64,000 nt of DNA from CANJIV01 sp046330225 (GCA_046330225.1 JAXLTD010000002.1:124001-188000), one strand, 5' to 3'; counted from the first letter of the stretch, positions 16,284 to 25,712 are shown. Made by a program: numbers and translations. Notes: generated by a model not told the origin, from the letters alone.

Positions 16284-16730
16284 CTACCGCACCGCCCGGC
16301 CCGACGGGCGCAGGATCAGCCAGCGCCCGCCGAACTCCACGACGTCCTGGCAGAGGATCTGACCGGCGCGCCGGTCGCCGACATAGCGGTAGAGGGGCGT
16401 GCCGCCGTAGGTGGCCTGGAGCCGGCCATCGCGGCGCCGCACGGTGCCGAGCCGGCCCGCCGCCGCTCCCGGCCCGGCGACAGGCGTCCCGCGCACGATC
16501 AGCGGCGGCCAGGCCCGCGCGCAGGCGCCGGCGCACCGGCTGGGCCCGCGCCCGTCGCGCGTGAAGAGGTACAGCGTCCGGCCCCTGCCGTCGACGAGGA
16601 TCGTGCCGTAGGAGGATCCAGCGGCCTTGACGGTCGGGGCGCCGGCCGTGGCCCCGGGGGCGGCGATCGCCCCGAGGCTGGCGGCGCTGGCGAGGGCGGA
16701 GGCGACGACGGCGAGACGGCGGCGAGACAC
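16284..16730 (-). CDS. Secreted repeat protein of the YxxxD (COG4315) type
   Basis: 148 residues with a signal peptide (LAVVASALASAASLGAIAAPGATA) and two copies of the secreted-lipoprotein motif: GRTLYLFTRDGRGPSRCAGACARAWPP with a Cys pair, and GTPLYRYVGDRRAGQ. Such domains are exported and surface-located; function is not established. The signal has no lipobox cysteine, so it is probably released or wall-associated rather than a lipoprotein. Confidence 0.85.
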   Translation of the reverse strand: MSRRRLAVVASALASAASLGAIAAPGATAGAPTVKAAGSSYGTILVDGRGRTLYLFTRDGRGPSRCAGACARAWPPLIVRGTPVAGPGAAAGRLGTVRRRDGRLQATYGGTPLYRYVGDRRAGQILCQDVVEFGGRWLILRPSGRAVR

Positions 16731-16818
16731 GAGGACTCCTCGGTTCGGGGACGCCTGTGCAGTCTCCCGGCGGCGGCGCGCGTTGCCATGAACAGTCCCT
16801 TACGCCGTCGCGGCAGCG

Positions 16819-16848
16819 CGCGGGCGGCGCTCGAAAGCGCCGCCCGCG
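16819..16848 (-). terminator. 13-bp GC hairpin downstream of aldehyde dehydrogenase
   Basis: Perfect 13-bp stem (16819-16831 with 16836-16848) capped by the tetraloop CGAA on the plus strand, TTCG on the minus strand. It begins 45 nt after the aldehyde dehydrogenase stop and before the next gene. No U-tract, common in high-GC actinobacteria. Confidence 0.65.
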
Positions 16849-16892
16849 GCGTGGGTGGCGGGCCGGCGGCCGACCGGCCCGTCTAGCGAGGC

Positions 16893-18335
16893 TTACGCCT
16901 CGATGTTGGACATCACGTGCTTGATGCGCGTGTAGTCATCGAAGCCGTACAGCGACAGGTCCTTGCCGTACCCCGACTCCTTGAAGCCGCCGTGGGGCAT
17001 CTCGGCCACGATCGGGATGTGGGTGTTGATCCACACGCAGCCGAAGTCCAGGCCCTTGGCCATGCGCATCGCCCGGCCGTGGTCCTTGGTCCACACGCTG
17101 GAGGCCAGCCCGTACTTCACGCCGTTGGCCCAGGCGAGCGCCTCGGCCTCGTCGCTGAACTGCTGGACGGTGATGACCGGCCCGAAGATCTCTGACTGGA
17201 TCATCTCGTCGTCCTGGCGCAGGCCGTCGACCACCGTCGGCTTGAAGAAGTAGCCGCCGTTGTCGCCCGCCCGCTCGCCGCCGGCCGTCACCGTCGCGTG
17301 GCCGGGCGCCCGGTCGAGGAAGCCCTCGACGCGGTCGCGCTGGACCTCGCTGATGACCGGCCCGAGGTACGTGTTCTCGTCGAGCGGGTTGCCGACGACC
17401 GTGCCCTTCGCCTGCTCGGTGAGGGCCTCGACGAAGGCGTCGTGCACGCCCGGTCCCGCCAGCACGCGCGTGGCCGCCGTGCAGTCCTGGCCGGCGTTGA
17501 AGTAGCCGGCGCCGGCGATGCCCTCGGCGGCAGCCTCGATGTCGGCGTCGTCGAAGACGATGACCGGCGCCTTGCCGCCGAGCTCCAGGTGCACGCGCTT
17601 GAGGGTGTCGGACGCGGCCGCCGCGACGGCCTTGCCCGCCCGCACCGACCCGGTGAGCGAGACCATCGAGATGTCCGGATGGCGCACGAGCGCCTCGCCG
17701 GTCTCGCCCTTGCCGAGCACCACGTTGAACGCGCCCTCCGGCAGGTGCTGCTGCATCATCTCGGCGAGCCACAGCGTGGTGACCGGGGTGTTCTCGGACG
17801 GCTTGAGCACGCAGGTGCAGCCGGCCGCCAGCGCCGGCGCGAACTTCCAGACGGCCATCATGAACGGGTAGTTCCACGGCGTGATCTGGCCCACGACGCC
17901 GACCGGCTCGCGGCGGATCGAGGACGTGTGGCCCGCCATGTACTCGCCCGTCGCGCGCCCTTCGAGCATGCGGGCGGCGCCGGCGAAGAAGCGGATCTGG
18001 TCGGCGGCCGGCGGGATCTCCTCGCTGATGGTCAGCGCGAGCGGCTTGCCGGCGTTCTCGGACTCGAGGCGCGAGAGCTCCTCGCCGCGCTCCTCGAGCT
18101 CGTCGGCGATGCGCAGCAGTGCGCGCGAGCGCTCCGAGGGCGTGGCCTGGCTCCACTCGGCGAAGGCGGCGGTCGCGGCCTCCACGGCGGCGTCGACGTC
18201 GGCCTGCCCCGAGATGCCCATGGTGGCGATCGTCTCGCCGGTCGCCGGGTTCTTGACGTCGTGCGCGTCGCCGCCGGACGGAGCGACGCGCTTGCCGCCG
18301 ATGAAGTTCTCCAGCTGCCTGGTGGCTGTCGCCAT
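16893..18335 (-). CDS. NAD-dependent aldehyde dehydrogenase (betaine/aminobutyraldehyde type)
   Basis: 480 residues. ENFIGGKRVAPSG begins the fold; GQITPWNYPFMMAVWKFAPA, the glutamate in LELGGKAPVIVFDDAD, the catalytic cysteine in FNAGQDCTAATRVL and EIFGPVITV complete the family set. The ATG at 18333-18335 has AGGAG upstream; the longer in-frame reading is not supported by a ribosome site. Closest in character to gamma-aminobutyraldehyde or betaine-aldehyde dehydrogenases, so polyamine or osmolyte metabolism is likely but not proven. Confidence 0.93.
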   Translation of the reverse strand: MATATRQLENFIGGKRVAPSGGDAHDVKNPATGETIATMGISGQADVDAAVEAATAAFAEWSQATPSERSRALLRIADELEERGEELSRLESENAGKPLALTISEEIPPAADQIRFFAGAARMLEGRATGEYMAGHTSSIRREPVGVVGQITPWNYPFMMAVWKFAPALAAGCTCVLKPSENTPVTTLWLAEMMQQHLPEGAFNVVLGKGETGEALVRHPDISMVSLTGSVRAGKAVAAAASDTLKRVHLELGGKAPVIVFDDADIEAAAEGIAGAGYFNAGQDCTAATRVLAGPGVHDAFVEALTEQAKGTVVGNPLDENTYLGPVISEVQRDRVEGFLDRAPGHATVTAGGERAGDNGGYFFKPTVVDGLRQDDEMIQSEIFGPVITVQQFSDEAEALAWANGVKYGLASSVWTKDHGRAMRMAKGLDFGCVWINTHIPIVAEMPHGGFKESGYGKDLSLYGFDDYTRIKHVMSNIEA

Positions 18336-18541
18336 CGTTCCTCTCCTTCTCCGAGCCGGGGGGGTGCCGGCCTCTCCCACGTTGTCGTGCCTCCATCCTC
18401 GCGCGTCGGCGCGCCGGAGTCCAGATGGGGCCGGGATCGCTTTGTCCGCGGGGGAGCGGCCGTCACGTGCCGATGCGCCGTTTCGGTCGTGCGGGCGACC
18501 GGCCGGCGGGCCGGGCGCCGCCGCGTGGCATCCTCCTGGAC

Positions 18542-19756
18542 ATGCGCCGCCGACTTCTCTTCCTGCCCGTTCTCGCTGCCGCCTCGGTGGCCGCCTGCGG
18601 AGCGGGCGATTCCGCGACCACGTCCAGCGCCGTCGTCACGGCCGCCCCGGCACCGCCGCCGGCGACGGCGACGGCCACCGCCCCGGCGGCCCGCCCGGCG
18701 GCGACCGGCGTGGGCCTGCGGCGCGTGGGCGGCCAGTTCGACCAGCCGGTGTACGTGACCGCACCGCCCGGGGACCGGCGACGCGTGTTCGTCGTCGAGC
18801 AGCCCGGACGCATCAAGGTGCTCACGGACGGCAAGCCGGCCGGCACGTTCCTCGACATCTCCTCGGACGTCGGCTGCTGCGGCGAGCAGGGCCTGCTCTC
18901 CATGGCCTTTGCGCCCGACTACGCCCGCAGCGGGAAGTTCTACGTCGACTACACGGACAAGGGCGGGACGTCGCGGATCGTCGAGTTCCGGCGCTCCTCG
19001 AATCCGGCGCGGGCGGTGCGCTCATCTCGGCGGCTCGTGCTCTCCCAGAGCCAGCCCGAGGCCAACCACAACGGCGGCCAGCTCCAATTCGGTCCCGACG
19101 GCCTGCTCTACATCGGGTTCGGCGACGGCGGCGGGGCGGGCGACCAGCACGGCGCGCGCGGCAATGGCCAGAACCTCGACACCCAGCTCGGCAAGATCCT
19201 GCGCATCGATCCGGCGGGCCGCCCGTACCGGATCCCGGCGAGCAATCCGTTCGTCGGCCGGGCCGGCCGCGACGAGATCTACGCCTACGGGCTGCGCAAC
19301 CCGTGGCGGTTCTCCTTCGACCGCACGACCGGGGACCTCACGATCGGCGACGTCGGCCAGGACCAGGTCGAGGAGATCGACTTCATGCCGAAGGGGACCG
19401 GCCGCGGCGCGAACTTCGGCTGGCGGGTCTTCGAGGGCAACCGTCGCTACACGGGCGGCGAGTCGGCGCCGGGCGCGGTGCCCCCGGTGCACACCTACAC
19501 GCACGGCCCCGGCTGCTCGATCACCGGCGGCTACGTCGTCCGCGATCCGGGCCTGCCCGGGCTGGCCGGCCGCTATGTCTACGCCGACTACTGCGCCGGC
19601 AAGCTGCGCTCCATCCGGCTGGCGAAGGGCCGGGGCACCGGGGACCGTGCGGTCGGGCTCTCGGTCCCGCAGCCGACCTCGTTCGGCGAGGACGGGCGCG
19701 GCCGGGTCTACGTCGTGTCCCAGACCGGGGCCGTTTACCGGCTCGTCGCCCGCTGA
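18542..19756 (+). CDS. PQQ-dependent sugar dehydrogenase lipoprotein
   Basis: 404 residues with a lipoprotein signal (LLFLPVLAAASVAAC, lipobox Cys about residue 20) and an Ala/Thr/Pro linker, then a soluble glucose/sorbosone dehydrogenase beta propeller: VFVVEQPGRIKVL, GLLSMAFAPDYA, NHNGGQLQFGPDGLLYIGFG, AYGLRNPWRFSFD, GQDQVEEIDF and FGWRVFEGN. It would oxidise aldose sugars at the cell surface with PQQ. No PQQ biosynthesis genes are in view. Confidence 0.92.
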   Translation: MRRRLLFLPVLAAASVAACGAGDSATTSSAVVTAAPAPPPATATATAPAARPAATGVGLRRVGGQFDQPVYVTAPPGDRRRVFVVEQPGRIKVLTDGKPAGTFLDISSDVGCCGEQGLLSMAFAPDYARSGKFYVDYTDKGGTSRIVEFRRSSNPARAVRSSRRLVLSQSQPEANHNGGQLQFGPDGLLYIGFGDGGGAGDQHGARGNGQNLDTQLGKILRIDPAGRPYRIPASNPFVGRAGRDEIYAYGLRNPWRFSFDRTTGDLTIGDVGQDQVEEIDFMPKGTGRGANFGWRVFEGNRRYTGGESAPGAVPPVHTYTHGPGCSITGGYVVRDPGLPGLAGRYVYADYCAGKLRSIRLAKGRGTGDRAVGLSVPQPTSFGEDGRGRVYVVSQTGAVYRLVAR

Positions 19757-19764
19757 GGCCGGCG

Positions 19765-20532
19765 GTGAGCGCGAGCGCGTTTCACCGCCACGACGTCGCC
19801 CTGCTGCGGGCCCCGAACCCAGGGCCGTTCACGCTGAGCGGGACGAACACCTGGGTCGTCGGCCGCGATCCGGCCTGGATCATCGATCCGGGCCCGGCCG
19901 ATGACGAGCACCTCGCGGCGGTCGCCGCCGAGGCGGCCCGGCGCGGGGGAGCCGGCGGGATCGCCCTTACGCACGGCCACGCCGACCACACCGCGGGAGT
20001 GGCGGCGCTCGCCGAGCTGGCTGGCTCGCCGCCCGTCGCCGCCGCGAACTGGGACGGCGCGACCGTCAAGCTCAGTGACGGCACGGCGTTCGGGCCGCTC
20101 GTGGCGATCGCCACTCCGGGCCACGCGACCGACCACCTCGCCTTCCTGGCCGGCGGGGCGGCGTTCACCGGAGACGCGGTGCTGGGGGAGGGGAGCGTGT
20201 TCATCACTCCCGACCCCGGCGCGCTGGCCGGGTATCTGGCGGCGCTGGCCCGGCTGCGCGCGCTCCCGCTCGAGGCCATCTACCCCGGGCACGGGCCGCC
20301 GGTCGCCGACCCTGCGGCCAAGCTCGACGAGTACGTCGCGCACCGGCTGGGCCGCGAGGAGCGGCTGGTCGACGCGCTCGCCCGGGGCCTGCGCGCCCAC
20401 CGGGATCTGCTCGACGACGCCTGGAGCGACGCGCCGGCGGCGCTGCGCCCGGCGGCCACGCTGACCCTGCACGCCCACCTCGACAAGCTGGCCGACGAAG
20501 GGCGCCTGCCGGCTGACGTCCCGCGGCGGTGA
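19765..20532 (+). CDS. Metallo-beta-lactamase-fold hydrolase (LACTB2-like)
   Basis: 255 residues from GTG. Metal motif LTHGHADHTAG, then TPGHATDHLAFL, FTGDAVLGEGS and the closing YPGHGPPV, followed by a C-terminal helical domain like that of LACTB2/hydroxyacylglutathione hydrolase relatives. It starts 9 bp after the sugar dehydrogenase and its stop overlaps the GNAT start (GTGA), so the three form an operon. Substrate unknown. Confidence 0.9.
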   Translation: MSASAFHRHDVALLRAPNPGPFTLSGTNTWVVGRDPAWIIDPGPADDEHLAAVAAEAARRGGAGGIALTHGHADHTAGVAALAELAGSPPVAAANWDGATVKLSDGTAFGPLVAIATPGHATDHLAFLAGGAAFTGDAVLGEGSVFITPDPGALAGYLAALARLRALPLEAIYPGHGPPVADPAAKLDEYVAHRLGREERLVDALARGLRAHRDLLDDAWSDAPAALRPAATLTLHAHLDKLADEGRLPADVPRR

Positions 20533-21053
20533 GCACGGCCAGCGTTCCGGTCCTGCGGACGCCGCGGCTCACGCTCCGCCCGCTCACCGAGGCGGATCTG
20601 GCGGCGCTCGCGGCGCTGCTCCGCGCCCCGGGCGTGCGCGAGTGGTGGGGTCCGCCCGTGCCCGACGAGCGGCCGGAGCTGGCCAACGACGGCGCGGCGT
20701 TCGCCATCGACTGCGACGGGGAGCTCGCGGGCTGGCTCGCCTTCAGCGAGGAGGACGATCCCGTCTACCGCCACGCGGGCCTCGACATCGTGCTCGCACC
20801 GGCGTTCCAGGGTCGCGGCCTCGGGCCCGAGGCCCTGCGGGCCGCGATCGGCTGGCTGGGCCGCCGCGGCCACCATCGGATCACCATCGATCCGGCGGCG
20901 GACAACGCCCGGGCGATCCGCGCCTACGAGGCCGCCGGCTTTCGCCCGGTCGGCGTGCTGCGCCAGTACGAGCGCGGCCCGGACGGGCAGTGGCGCGACG
21001 GCCTCCTGATGGAGCTGCTCGTGGCCGAGGCCGCCGGCGGCCCCGGCCCGTGA
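20529..21053 (+). CDS. GNAT acetyltransferase, aminoglycoside 6'-N type
   Basis: 174 residues. RTPRLTLRPLTEADLAALA opens the fold, GLDIVLAPAFQGRGLGPEAL is the acetyl-CoA pyrophosphate loop, and NARAIRAYEAAGFRPVGVLRQYERGPDG the late motifs; this pattern is that of the AAC(6')/RimJ-like subgroup, so antibiotic, peptide or small-amine acetylation is possible. Coupled by a 4-bp overlap to the MBL hydrolase. Confidence 0.88.
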   Translation: MSTASVPVLRTPRLTLRPLTEADLAALAALLRAPGVREWWGPPVPDERPELANDGAAFAIDCDGELAGWLAFSEEDDPVYRHAGLDIVLAPAFQGRGLGPEALRAAIGWLGRRGHHRITIDPAADNARAIRAYEAAGFRPVGVLRQYERGPDGQWRDGLLMELLVAEAAGGPGP

Positions 21054-21063
21054 CGGATGCCGC

Positions 21064-21720
21064 TCAGCGCTTGCGGAGCATCGTGAGCCCGTCCCCGAAC
21101 GGCAGCAGGACGAGGTCCACCCGCTCGTCCACGTCGAGGGCGAGATTGAGCTCGTGCAGCGCCTGGGCGCTCGCATTGCCGGCCGGGTGCAGGACGGCGC
21201 CCGACAGGAGCGTGTTGTCGAACAGGATCAGGCCGCCCGGGCGCAGCCGCGGGAGGATCTCCTCGAAGTAGGCCGCGTAGCCGGGCTTGTCGGCGTCGAC
21301 GAACGCGAGGTCGAAGGCCGGCTCGGCCGGCAGCGCCCGCAGCGTGTCGAGCGCCGGGCCGACCCGGATCTCCACGCGGTCGCCGACCCCGGCGGCCTCG
21401 AGGTTCGCACGGGCGGCATCCGCGAAGTCGTCCGAGAGCTCGCAGCACAGCAGGGAGCCGCCGTCGCCGACGCCGCGGGCGAGGCAGATCGCGCTGTAGC
21501 CGGTGAACGTGCCGACCTCGAGGGCCCGCCGGGCGCCGATCGCGCGGGCCAGGATCGTGAGGAACGCACCCTGGTCGGGGGCGATCTGCATGATCGCGAT
21601 GTCGCCGAGCTCGTCGGTGGTGATCCGCACGCGCCGCAGCGCCTCGTCCTCACGGGTGCCGTGCGCCACGACGTACTCGTGGAGCTCGGGCGTCATGTGC
21701 AGAAAGTTGTCCTGGGCCAC
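21064..21720 (-). CDS. Class I SAM O-methyltransferase (caffeoyl-CoA OMT-like)
   Basis: 218 residues. Motif I ALEVGTFTGYSAICLARG, motif LAFVDADKPGYAAYFEEIL with the catalytic-metal aspartate, and GGLILFDNTLLSGAV define the family 3 O-methyltransferases that methylate catechol-like hydroxyls with Mg2+. Convergent with the GNAT gene and 64 bp from the divergent oxidoreductase. Confidence 0.9.
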   Translation of the reverse strand: MAQDNFLHMTPELHEYVVAHGTREDEALRRVRITTDELGDIAIMQIAPDQGAFLTILARAIGARRALEVGTFTGYSAICLARGVGDGGSLLCCELSDDFADAARANLEAAGVGDRVEIRVGPALDTLRALPAEPAFDLAFVDADKPGYAAYFEEILPRLRPGGLILFDNTLLSGAVLHPAGNASAQALHELNLALDVDERVDLVLLPFGDGLTMLRKR

Positions 21721-21784
21721 GCCCCGAGTCTACGGCGAAGCGGCTGGCCAGCCGGCCGCGCCTGGGGTACGCTGCGGGCGAGGG

Positions 21785-23980
21785 ATGGCCACCGAGCAGC
21801 GAATCACGTTCTGCCGGATCTGCGAGGCGCACTGCGGGATGGTGGCCACGGTCGACGACGGCCGCGTCACGAAGCTGCGGCCCGACCGCAACCACCCGCT
21901 CTCGCAGGGGTATGCCTGCCCCAAGGGCATCGCGATGCTCGACGTGCACAACGATCCGGATCGCGTCACCCGCCCGCTCAAGCGCCGCGCCGACGGGAGC
22001 GGGTTCGATCCGGTCGGCTGGGACGAGGCACTGGACGACATCGGCGGCCGCCTGCGCGCGATCATCGGGGAGCACGGCCCGGCGTCGGTGGGGTGGTACA
22101 TGGGCAACCCGGGCGCGTTCTCCTACGCGCACCCGCTGTGGGTCAAGGGCTTCCTCGACGGCCTCGGGACGCCCCACTACTACACCGCCTCCTCCCAGGA
22201 CGTCTCGAACCGCTTCGCCGCCAGCGCGCTGCTGTACGGCTCCCCGCTCGTCGTCCCGATCCCGGACCTGAAGCGCACCTCCTTCCTGCTCGTGATCGGG
22301 GCCAACCCGCTCGTCTCGCACGGCAGCGTGCTCACCGCTCCGCGGGTGAAGGACCAGCTCCACGCCATCGTCGGGCGCGGCGGCCGGGTGGTGGTCGTGG
22401 ATCCGCGGCACACCGAGACGGCCCGCCAGTTCGAGCACGTGCCGGTCACGCCGGACACCGACGCGTGGCTGCTGCTCTCGCTGCTGCACGTCGTCTTCTC
22501 CGAAGGCCTCGCCGACCCCGCGGGGCTGCGCCAGACCGTCGGCGCCCGCGCGCTGGAGCTCGCGGCGGCCGAGCACCCGCCCGAGGCGACCGCCGAGCGG
22601 ACGGGCGTGCCAGCCGAGGCCGTGCGCGCCCTGGCCCGCGATCTCGCCGCGGCCGACGGCGCCGCCGTCTACGGCCGCACCGGCTCCTGCCTCGGCCGCT
22701 TCGGGACGCTGGTCGCCTTCCTCATCGATGCCCTCAACGCGGTCACCGGCAACCTCGACCGGCCCGGCGGCGCGGTCTTCGGCAAGCCGGCGATCGCCCT
22801 GGACGACATCGGCGAGGCGGCGGGACTGGATTCGTACGGCAAGACCACCGCCCGCTTCGGCGGCTTCCCCGACGTGATCGGCGCGCTGCCGGCCTCGCTG
22901 ATCCCGCGGGAGATCACGACGCCCGGGGAGCGCCAGATCCGGGCGCTCTTCGTGTCCGCGGGCAACCCGGTGCTGTCGGTGCCGGACGGCGACGCCCTCG
23001 AGTCCGCGCTGGAGCAGCTCGACCTCTGCGTCTCGCTCGACTTCTACGTGAACGAGACCAACCAGCACGCCGACTACGTCCTCCCGTCGACAACCTGGCT
23101 CGAGCGCGAGGACCTGCCGCTCGCGTTCCTGGGCTTCTACACGACCCCGTTCGTCCAGTACACCGAGCCCGTCGTGGCGCCTGCCGGCGAGGCGCGCGAG
23201 GAGTGGGAGGTCATCGAGGCGATCGCGCAGCGCATCGGCGTCCAGCCGGCGCCCACCGAGCCGCTGCGCCGGCTCGGCGCCGCCGGGATCCGGCTCCGTC
23301 CCCAGCAGCTCCTGTCCCTGCTCATCCGCACGGGCCCCAAGGGGGACTGGTTCGGGCTGCGCCGCTCGGGCCTGAACCTCGGCAAGCTGCGCGCCGCCCC
23401 GCACGGCATCGTCACGGACCCGCACATCGCCACGGGCGTGCTGCCGGACAAGCTGCGCCACCCGGACGGCCGCGTGCACCTCGATCCCGCGGCGATCCTG
23501 GCCGAGCTGGCGCGCCTCGGGGCTGCCAACGGTGCCGACCCGGACTTCCCGCTGCGCCTCATCGGCCTCCGCGAGCTGCGGTCGCACAACTCCTGGATGC
23601 ACAACGCCCCGCTGCTCATGCGCGGCGGGCGGACTCAGGACTTGCGGATCAGCCCGGCTGACGCGGACGGGCTCGGGATCGAGGACGGCGACCGGGTGCG
23701 GCTGGCCTCGAAGGCCGGCGCGCTCGAGGTGGGGGCGGCCATCACGGACGAGATGACGCCCGGCACGGTCGCGCTCCCGCACGGGTGGGGGCACCGCGGC
23801 GGCTGGACGGTGGCCAACGCCGCCGGCGGGGTCAACGTGAACCTCCTGGCCAGCGCCGAGCCCGAAGACCTCGAGCCGCTGGCCGGCATGGCGTTCCTCA
23901 ACGGCATCCCGGTCCGGGTGCAGCGCATCGGCCCGGCCCCGGACGACGCGCCGGCGCAGCCAGCCGCGGCGTCCGCCTGA
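21785..23980 (+). CDS. Molybdopterin-dependent oxidoreductase, [4Fe-4S]-containing
   Basis: 731 residues of the DMSO-reductase superfamily. The N-terminal CRICEAHCGM ... CPKG motif binds [4Fe-4S]; GWYMGNPGAFSYAHPLW, VIGANPLVSHG, GRTGSCLGRFGTL, FVSAGNPVLSVPD and YVLPSTTWLERED line the bis-MGD site; the C-terminal MopB-4 domain includes RLIGLRELRSHNSWMHN. The frame is uninterrupted, so it carries no selenocysteine. No small subunit, chaperone or Moco genes accompany it. Formate or thiosulfate/polysulfide-type activity cannot be told apart from sequence alone. Confidence 0.88.
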   Translation: MATEQRITFCRICEAHCGMVATVDDGRVTKLRPDRNHPLSQGYACPKGIAMLDVHNDPDRVTRPLKRRADGSGFDPVGWDEALDDIGGRLRAIIGEHGPASVGWYMGNPGAFSYAHPLWVKGFLDGLGTPHYYTASSQDVSNRFAASALLYGSPLVVPIPDLKRTSFLLVIGANPLVSHGSVLTAPRVKDQLHAIVGRGGRVVVVDPRHTETARQFEHVPVTPDTDAWLLLSLLHVVFSEGLADPAGLRQTVGARALELAAAEHPPEATAERTGVPAEAVRALARDLAAADGAAVYGRTGSCLGRFGTLVAFLIDALNAVTGNLDRPGGAVFGKPAIALDDIGEAAGLDSYGKTTARFGGFPDVIGALPASLIPREITTPGERQIRALFVSAGNPVLSVPDGDALESALEQLDLCVSLDFYVNETNQHADYVLPSTTWLEREDLPLAFLGFYTTPFVQYTEPVVAPAGEAREEWEVIEAIAQRIGVQPAPTEPLRRLGAAGIRLRPQQLLSLLIRTGPKGDWFGLRRSGLNLGKLRAAPHGIVTDPHIATGVLPDKLRHPDGRVHLDPAAILAELARLGAANGADPDFPLRLIGLRELRSHNSWMHNAPLLMRGGRTQDLRISPADADGLGIEDGDRVRLASKAGALEVGAAITDEMTPGTVALPHGWGHRGGWTVANAAGGVNVNLLASAEPEDLEPLAGMAFLNGIPVRVQRIGPAPDDAPAQPAAASA

Positions 23981-23992
23981 CGACGAGGGCGT

Positions 23993-25552
23993 TTACGGAG
24001 CGGGCTGGTCCGGGGCCGTCTCGCCGGGAACCGCAGAGCCGGGGTTCACCACCGGCTGGCTGGCGGCCGGCTCCGACGGCGGCTCGGACGGCGTCGCCTG
24101 AGGATCGGGCTCGGTGGCGTCGGGCGGCGGGGGCGGACCCTCGCCGGCGGGGACGGCGACCGTGGGATCGGACGGCGCGGCGAGGCCGCCGGTGGGCTCG
24201 ACGGGCAGTGACGGCTCGGTGCCGGGGGCGGCGACGGCGCCGCCCGAGGCCTGGACCGGATCGGCCGGGCCGGCGGTCGCCGGGCCGGCTGTGGCGGCGT
24301 CGATGATCGGCGCGTCGTGCGGCTGCGGCGCGGGCTCAGCGGCTGCGGGCTCCGCCGGGGCCGTGAGGGCCGCGGGCCGGGGCGGCGCGCCGGCCTCGAG
24401 TCGCCGCTCGACCGCCACGCCGGCGGCGCCGGTGACGACGACGGAGGCGACGACCGCGGCGACCTTGCCGGCGGTGAAGATGGAGGCGCCGCCGAGGATC
24501 GACGTGCTGCTCCCGACGGCCGGTCCGCCGGCCGCGGCGGCGCCGGAGCCGGCCGCGCCGCCCGCCAGCGCGCCGACCGCACCTGACCCCGCCGCCGCGC
24601 CGCCGGCAGCTGCCCCGCCGGACGCGGCGGCCAAGGCCAGCGCGGCCGCCGTCGGGCCGGCGGCGCCCGCCCCGGCAGCAGCGGATCCGCACGCCGCCGT
24701 GGAGCCTGCGGCACCGGAGCCTGCGGTGGCGCCGCCGCCCGAGGCCCCGCCCGTCAGCTTCGCCAGGAGGGCCAGCGGGCCGGTGAGGGCGACGGGAGCA
24801 AGGGCGGCGAAGCGCTTCTCGACCGACCGCAGCTCCTGGCGGAACTCGCGACAGCCCTGGCACTCGCGCACGTGGCGCCAGGCGCGCCCGGTGGCGCGCA
24901 CGCCGCGGCCGTGGGCCAGGGCGAGGTCGGCGCGAATGTCGGCGCAGCTGGCGTCGCGGGCCTCCGCCGTGGCGGCGAGCCCGACCCGGGCCCGGACGAG
25001 CAGGGACTTGACGGCGGGCACCGTGGTGCCGAGCGCGGCAGCGAGCTCGTCGTAGGAGAGGCCCTCGAGTTCGCGCATCAGCAGGGCCGAGCGCTGCTGG
25101 GACGGCAGCGCGCGGACGTCGTGGACGAGCTGGCGCAGGTCCTCCCGGCGTTCGGCGACCGCCAGGGGGTCCTGGATCGGCCCGCGCTGGACGTCGAACA
25201 CGTCGGCCGGGGCCGGCGACGGACGCCGCATGGCGTCGATGCAGCGGTTGTGGGCCACCCGGTACAGCCAGGCCCGCAGGACGATCGGGCGGTCATCGGC
25301 CCGCAGCGCGCCGTAGGCGCGGACGAACACGTCCTGGACGGCGTCCTCGGCGTCCTGCCGCGACCCCGAGAGCATCTGCCTGGCGTAGGCGAAGATCCGC
25401 GGGCGGTAGCGGTCGTGCATGACCGAGAACGCTTCCTCGTTGCCCCCGCGGAAGAGCGCGATGAGCTGCTCGTCGGAGCGCAGGCGCAGCAGCGGCGCGC
25501 TCAGAGAAATCCGGGCGACGCGCGGCGGGGCGTGCAGTGCGGAGGCTTCCAC
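23993..25552 (-). CDS. ECF sigma factor fused to zinc-finger, membrane segment and Pro-rich tail
   Basis: 519 residues from GTG (AAGGAG 7 nt upstream). Residues 25-200 are a full ECF sigma: region 2 NEEAFSVMHDRYRPRIFAYA with DAEDAVQDVFVRAY, region 4 ALPSQQRSALLMRELEGLSY and TVPAVKSLLVRAR. Residues 203-240 form an anti-sigma-type zinc finger with H227, C231 and C234 (HVRECQGC). An Ala/Gly-rich stretch, one transmembrane-like segment at about 362-382 and a Pro/Ala/Glu tail follow. The fused C-part probably holds the sigma at the membrane and controls it, as in ECF groups with C-terminal extensions. Confidence 0.88.
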   Translation of the reverse strand: MEASALHAPPRVARISLSAPLLRLRSDEQLIALFRGGNEEAFSVMHDRYRPRIFAYARQMLSGSRQDAEDAVQDVFVRAYGALRADDRPIVLRAWLYRVAHNRCIDAMRRPSPAPADVFDVQRGPIQDPLAVAERREDLRQLVHDVRALPSQQRSALLMRELEGLSYDELAAALGTTVPAVKSLLVRARVGLAATAEARDASCADIRADLALAHGRGVRATGRAWRHVRECQGCREFRQELRSVEKRFAALAPVALTGPLALLAKLTGGASGGGATAGSGAAGSTAACGSAAAGAGAAGPTAAALALAAASGGAAAGGAAAGSGAVGALAGGAAGSGAAAAGGPAVGSSTSILGGASIFTAGKVAAVVASVVVTGAAGVAVERRLEAGAPPRPAALTAPAEPAAAEPAPQPHDAPIIDAATAGPATAGPADPVQASGGAVAAPGTEPSLPVEPTGGLAAPSDPTVAVPAGEGPPPPPDATEPDPQATPSEPPSEPAASQPVVNPGSAVPGETAPDQPAP

Positions 25553-25712
25553 GATGGCTCCTTCGGGGATGGTAACGGCGGGCTGCCCCGGATGTTTCGC
25601 TCCAGCTCAGCGAGCTTCGAATCCGTCCGGACGCCAGGCGGTCCGCATCCGGGCCCGTGCGTGGTTAGGCTCGTGGCCGTCCCCGCCTGCTTTCCGCGGG
25701 CCCCTTCACCGG

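Noticed and set aside
21650..23794. Minus-strand open frame of 714 codons opposite the Mo oxidoreductase
   Set aside because: Shadow of the plus-strand gene; composition is noise and no motif is visible.
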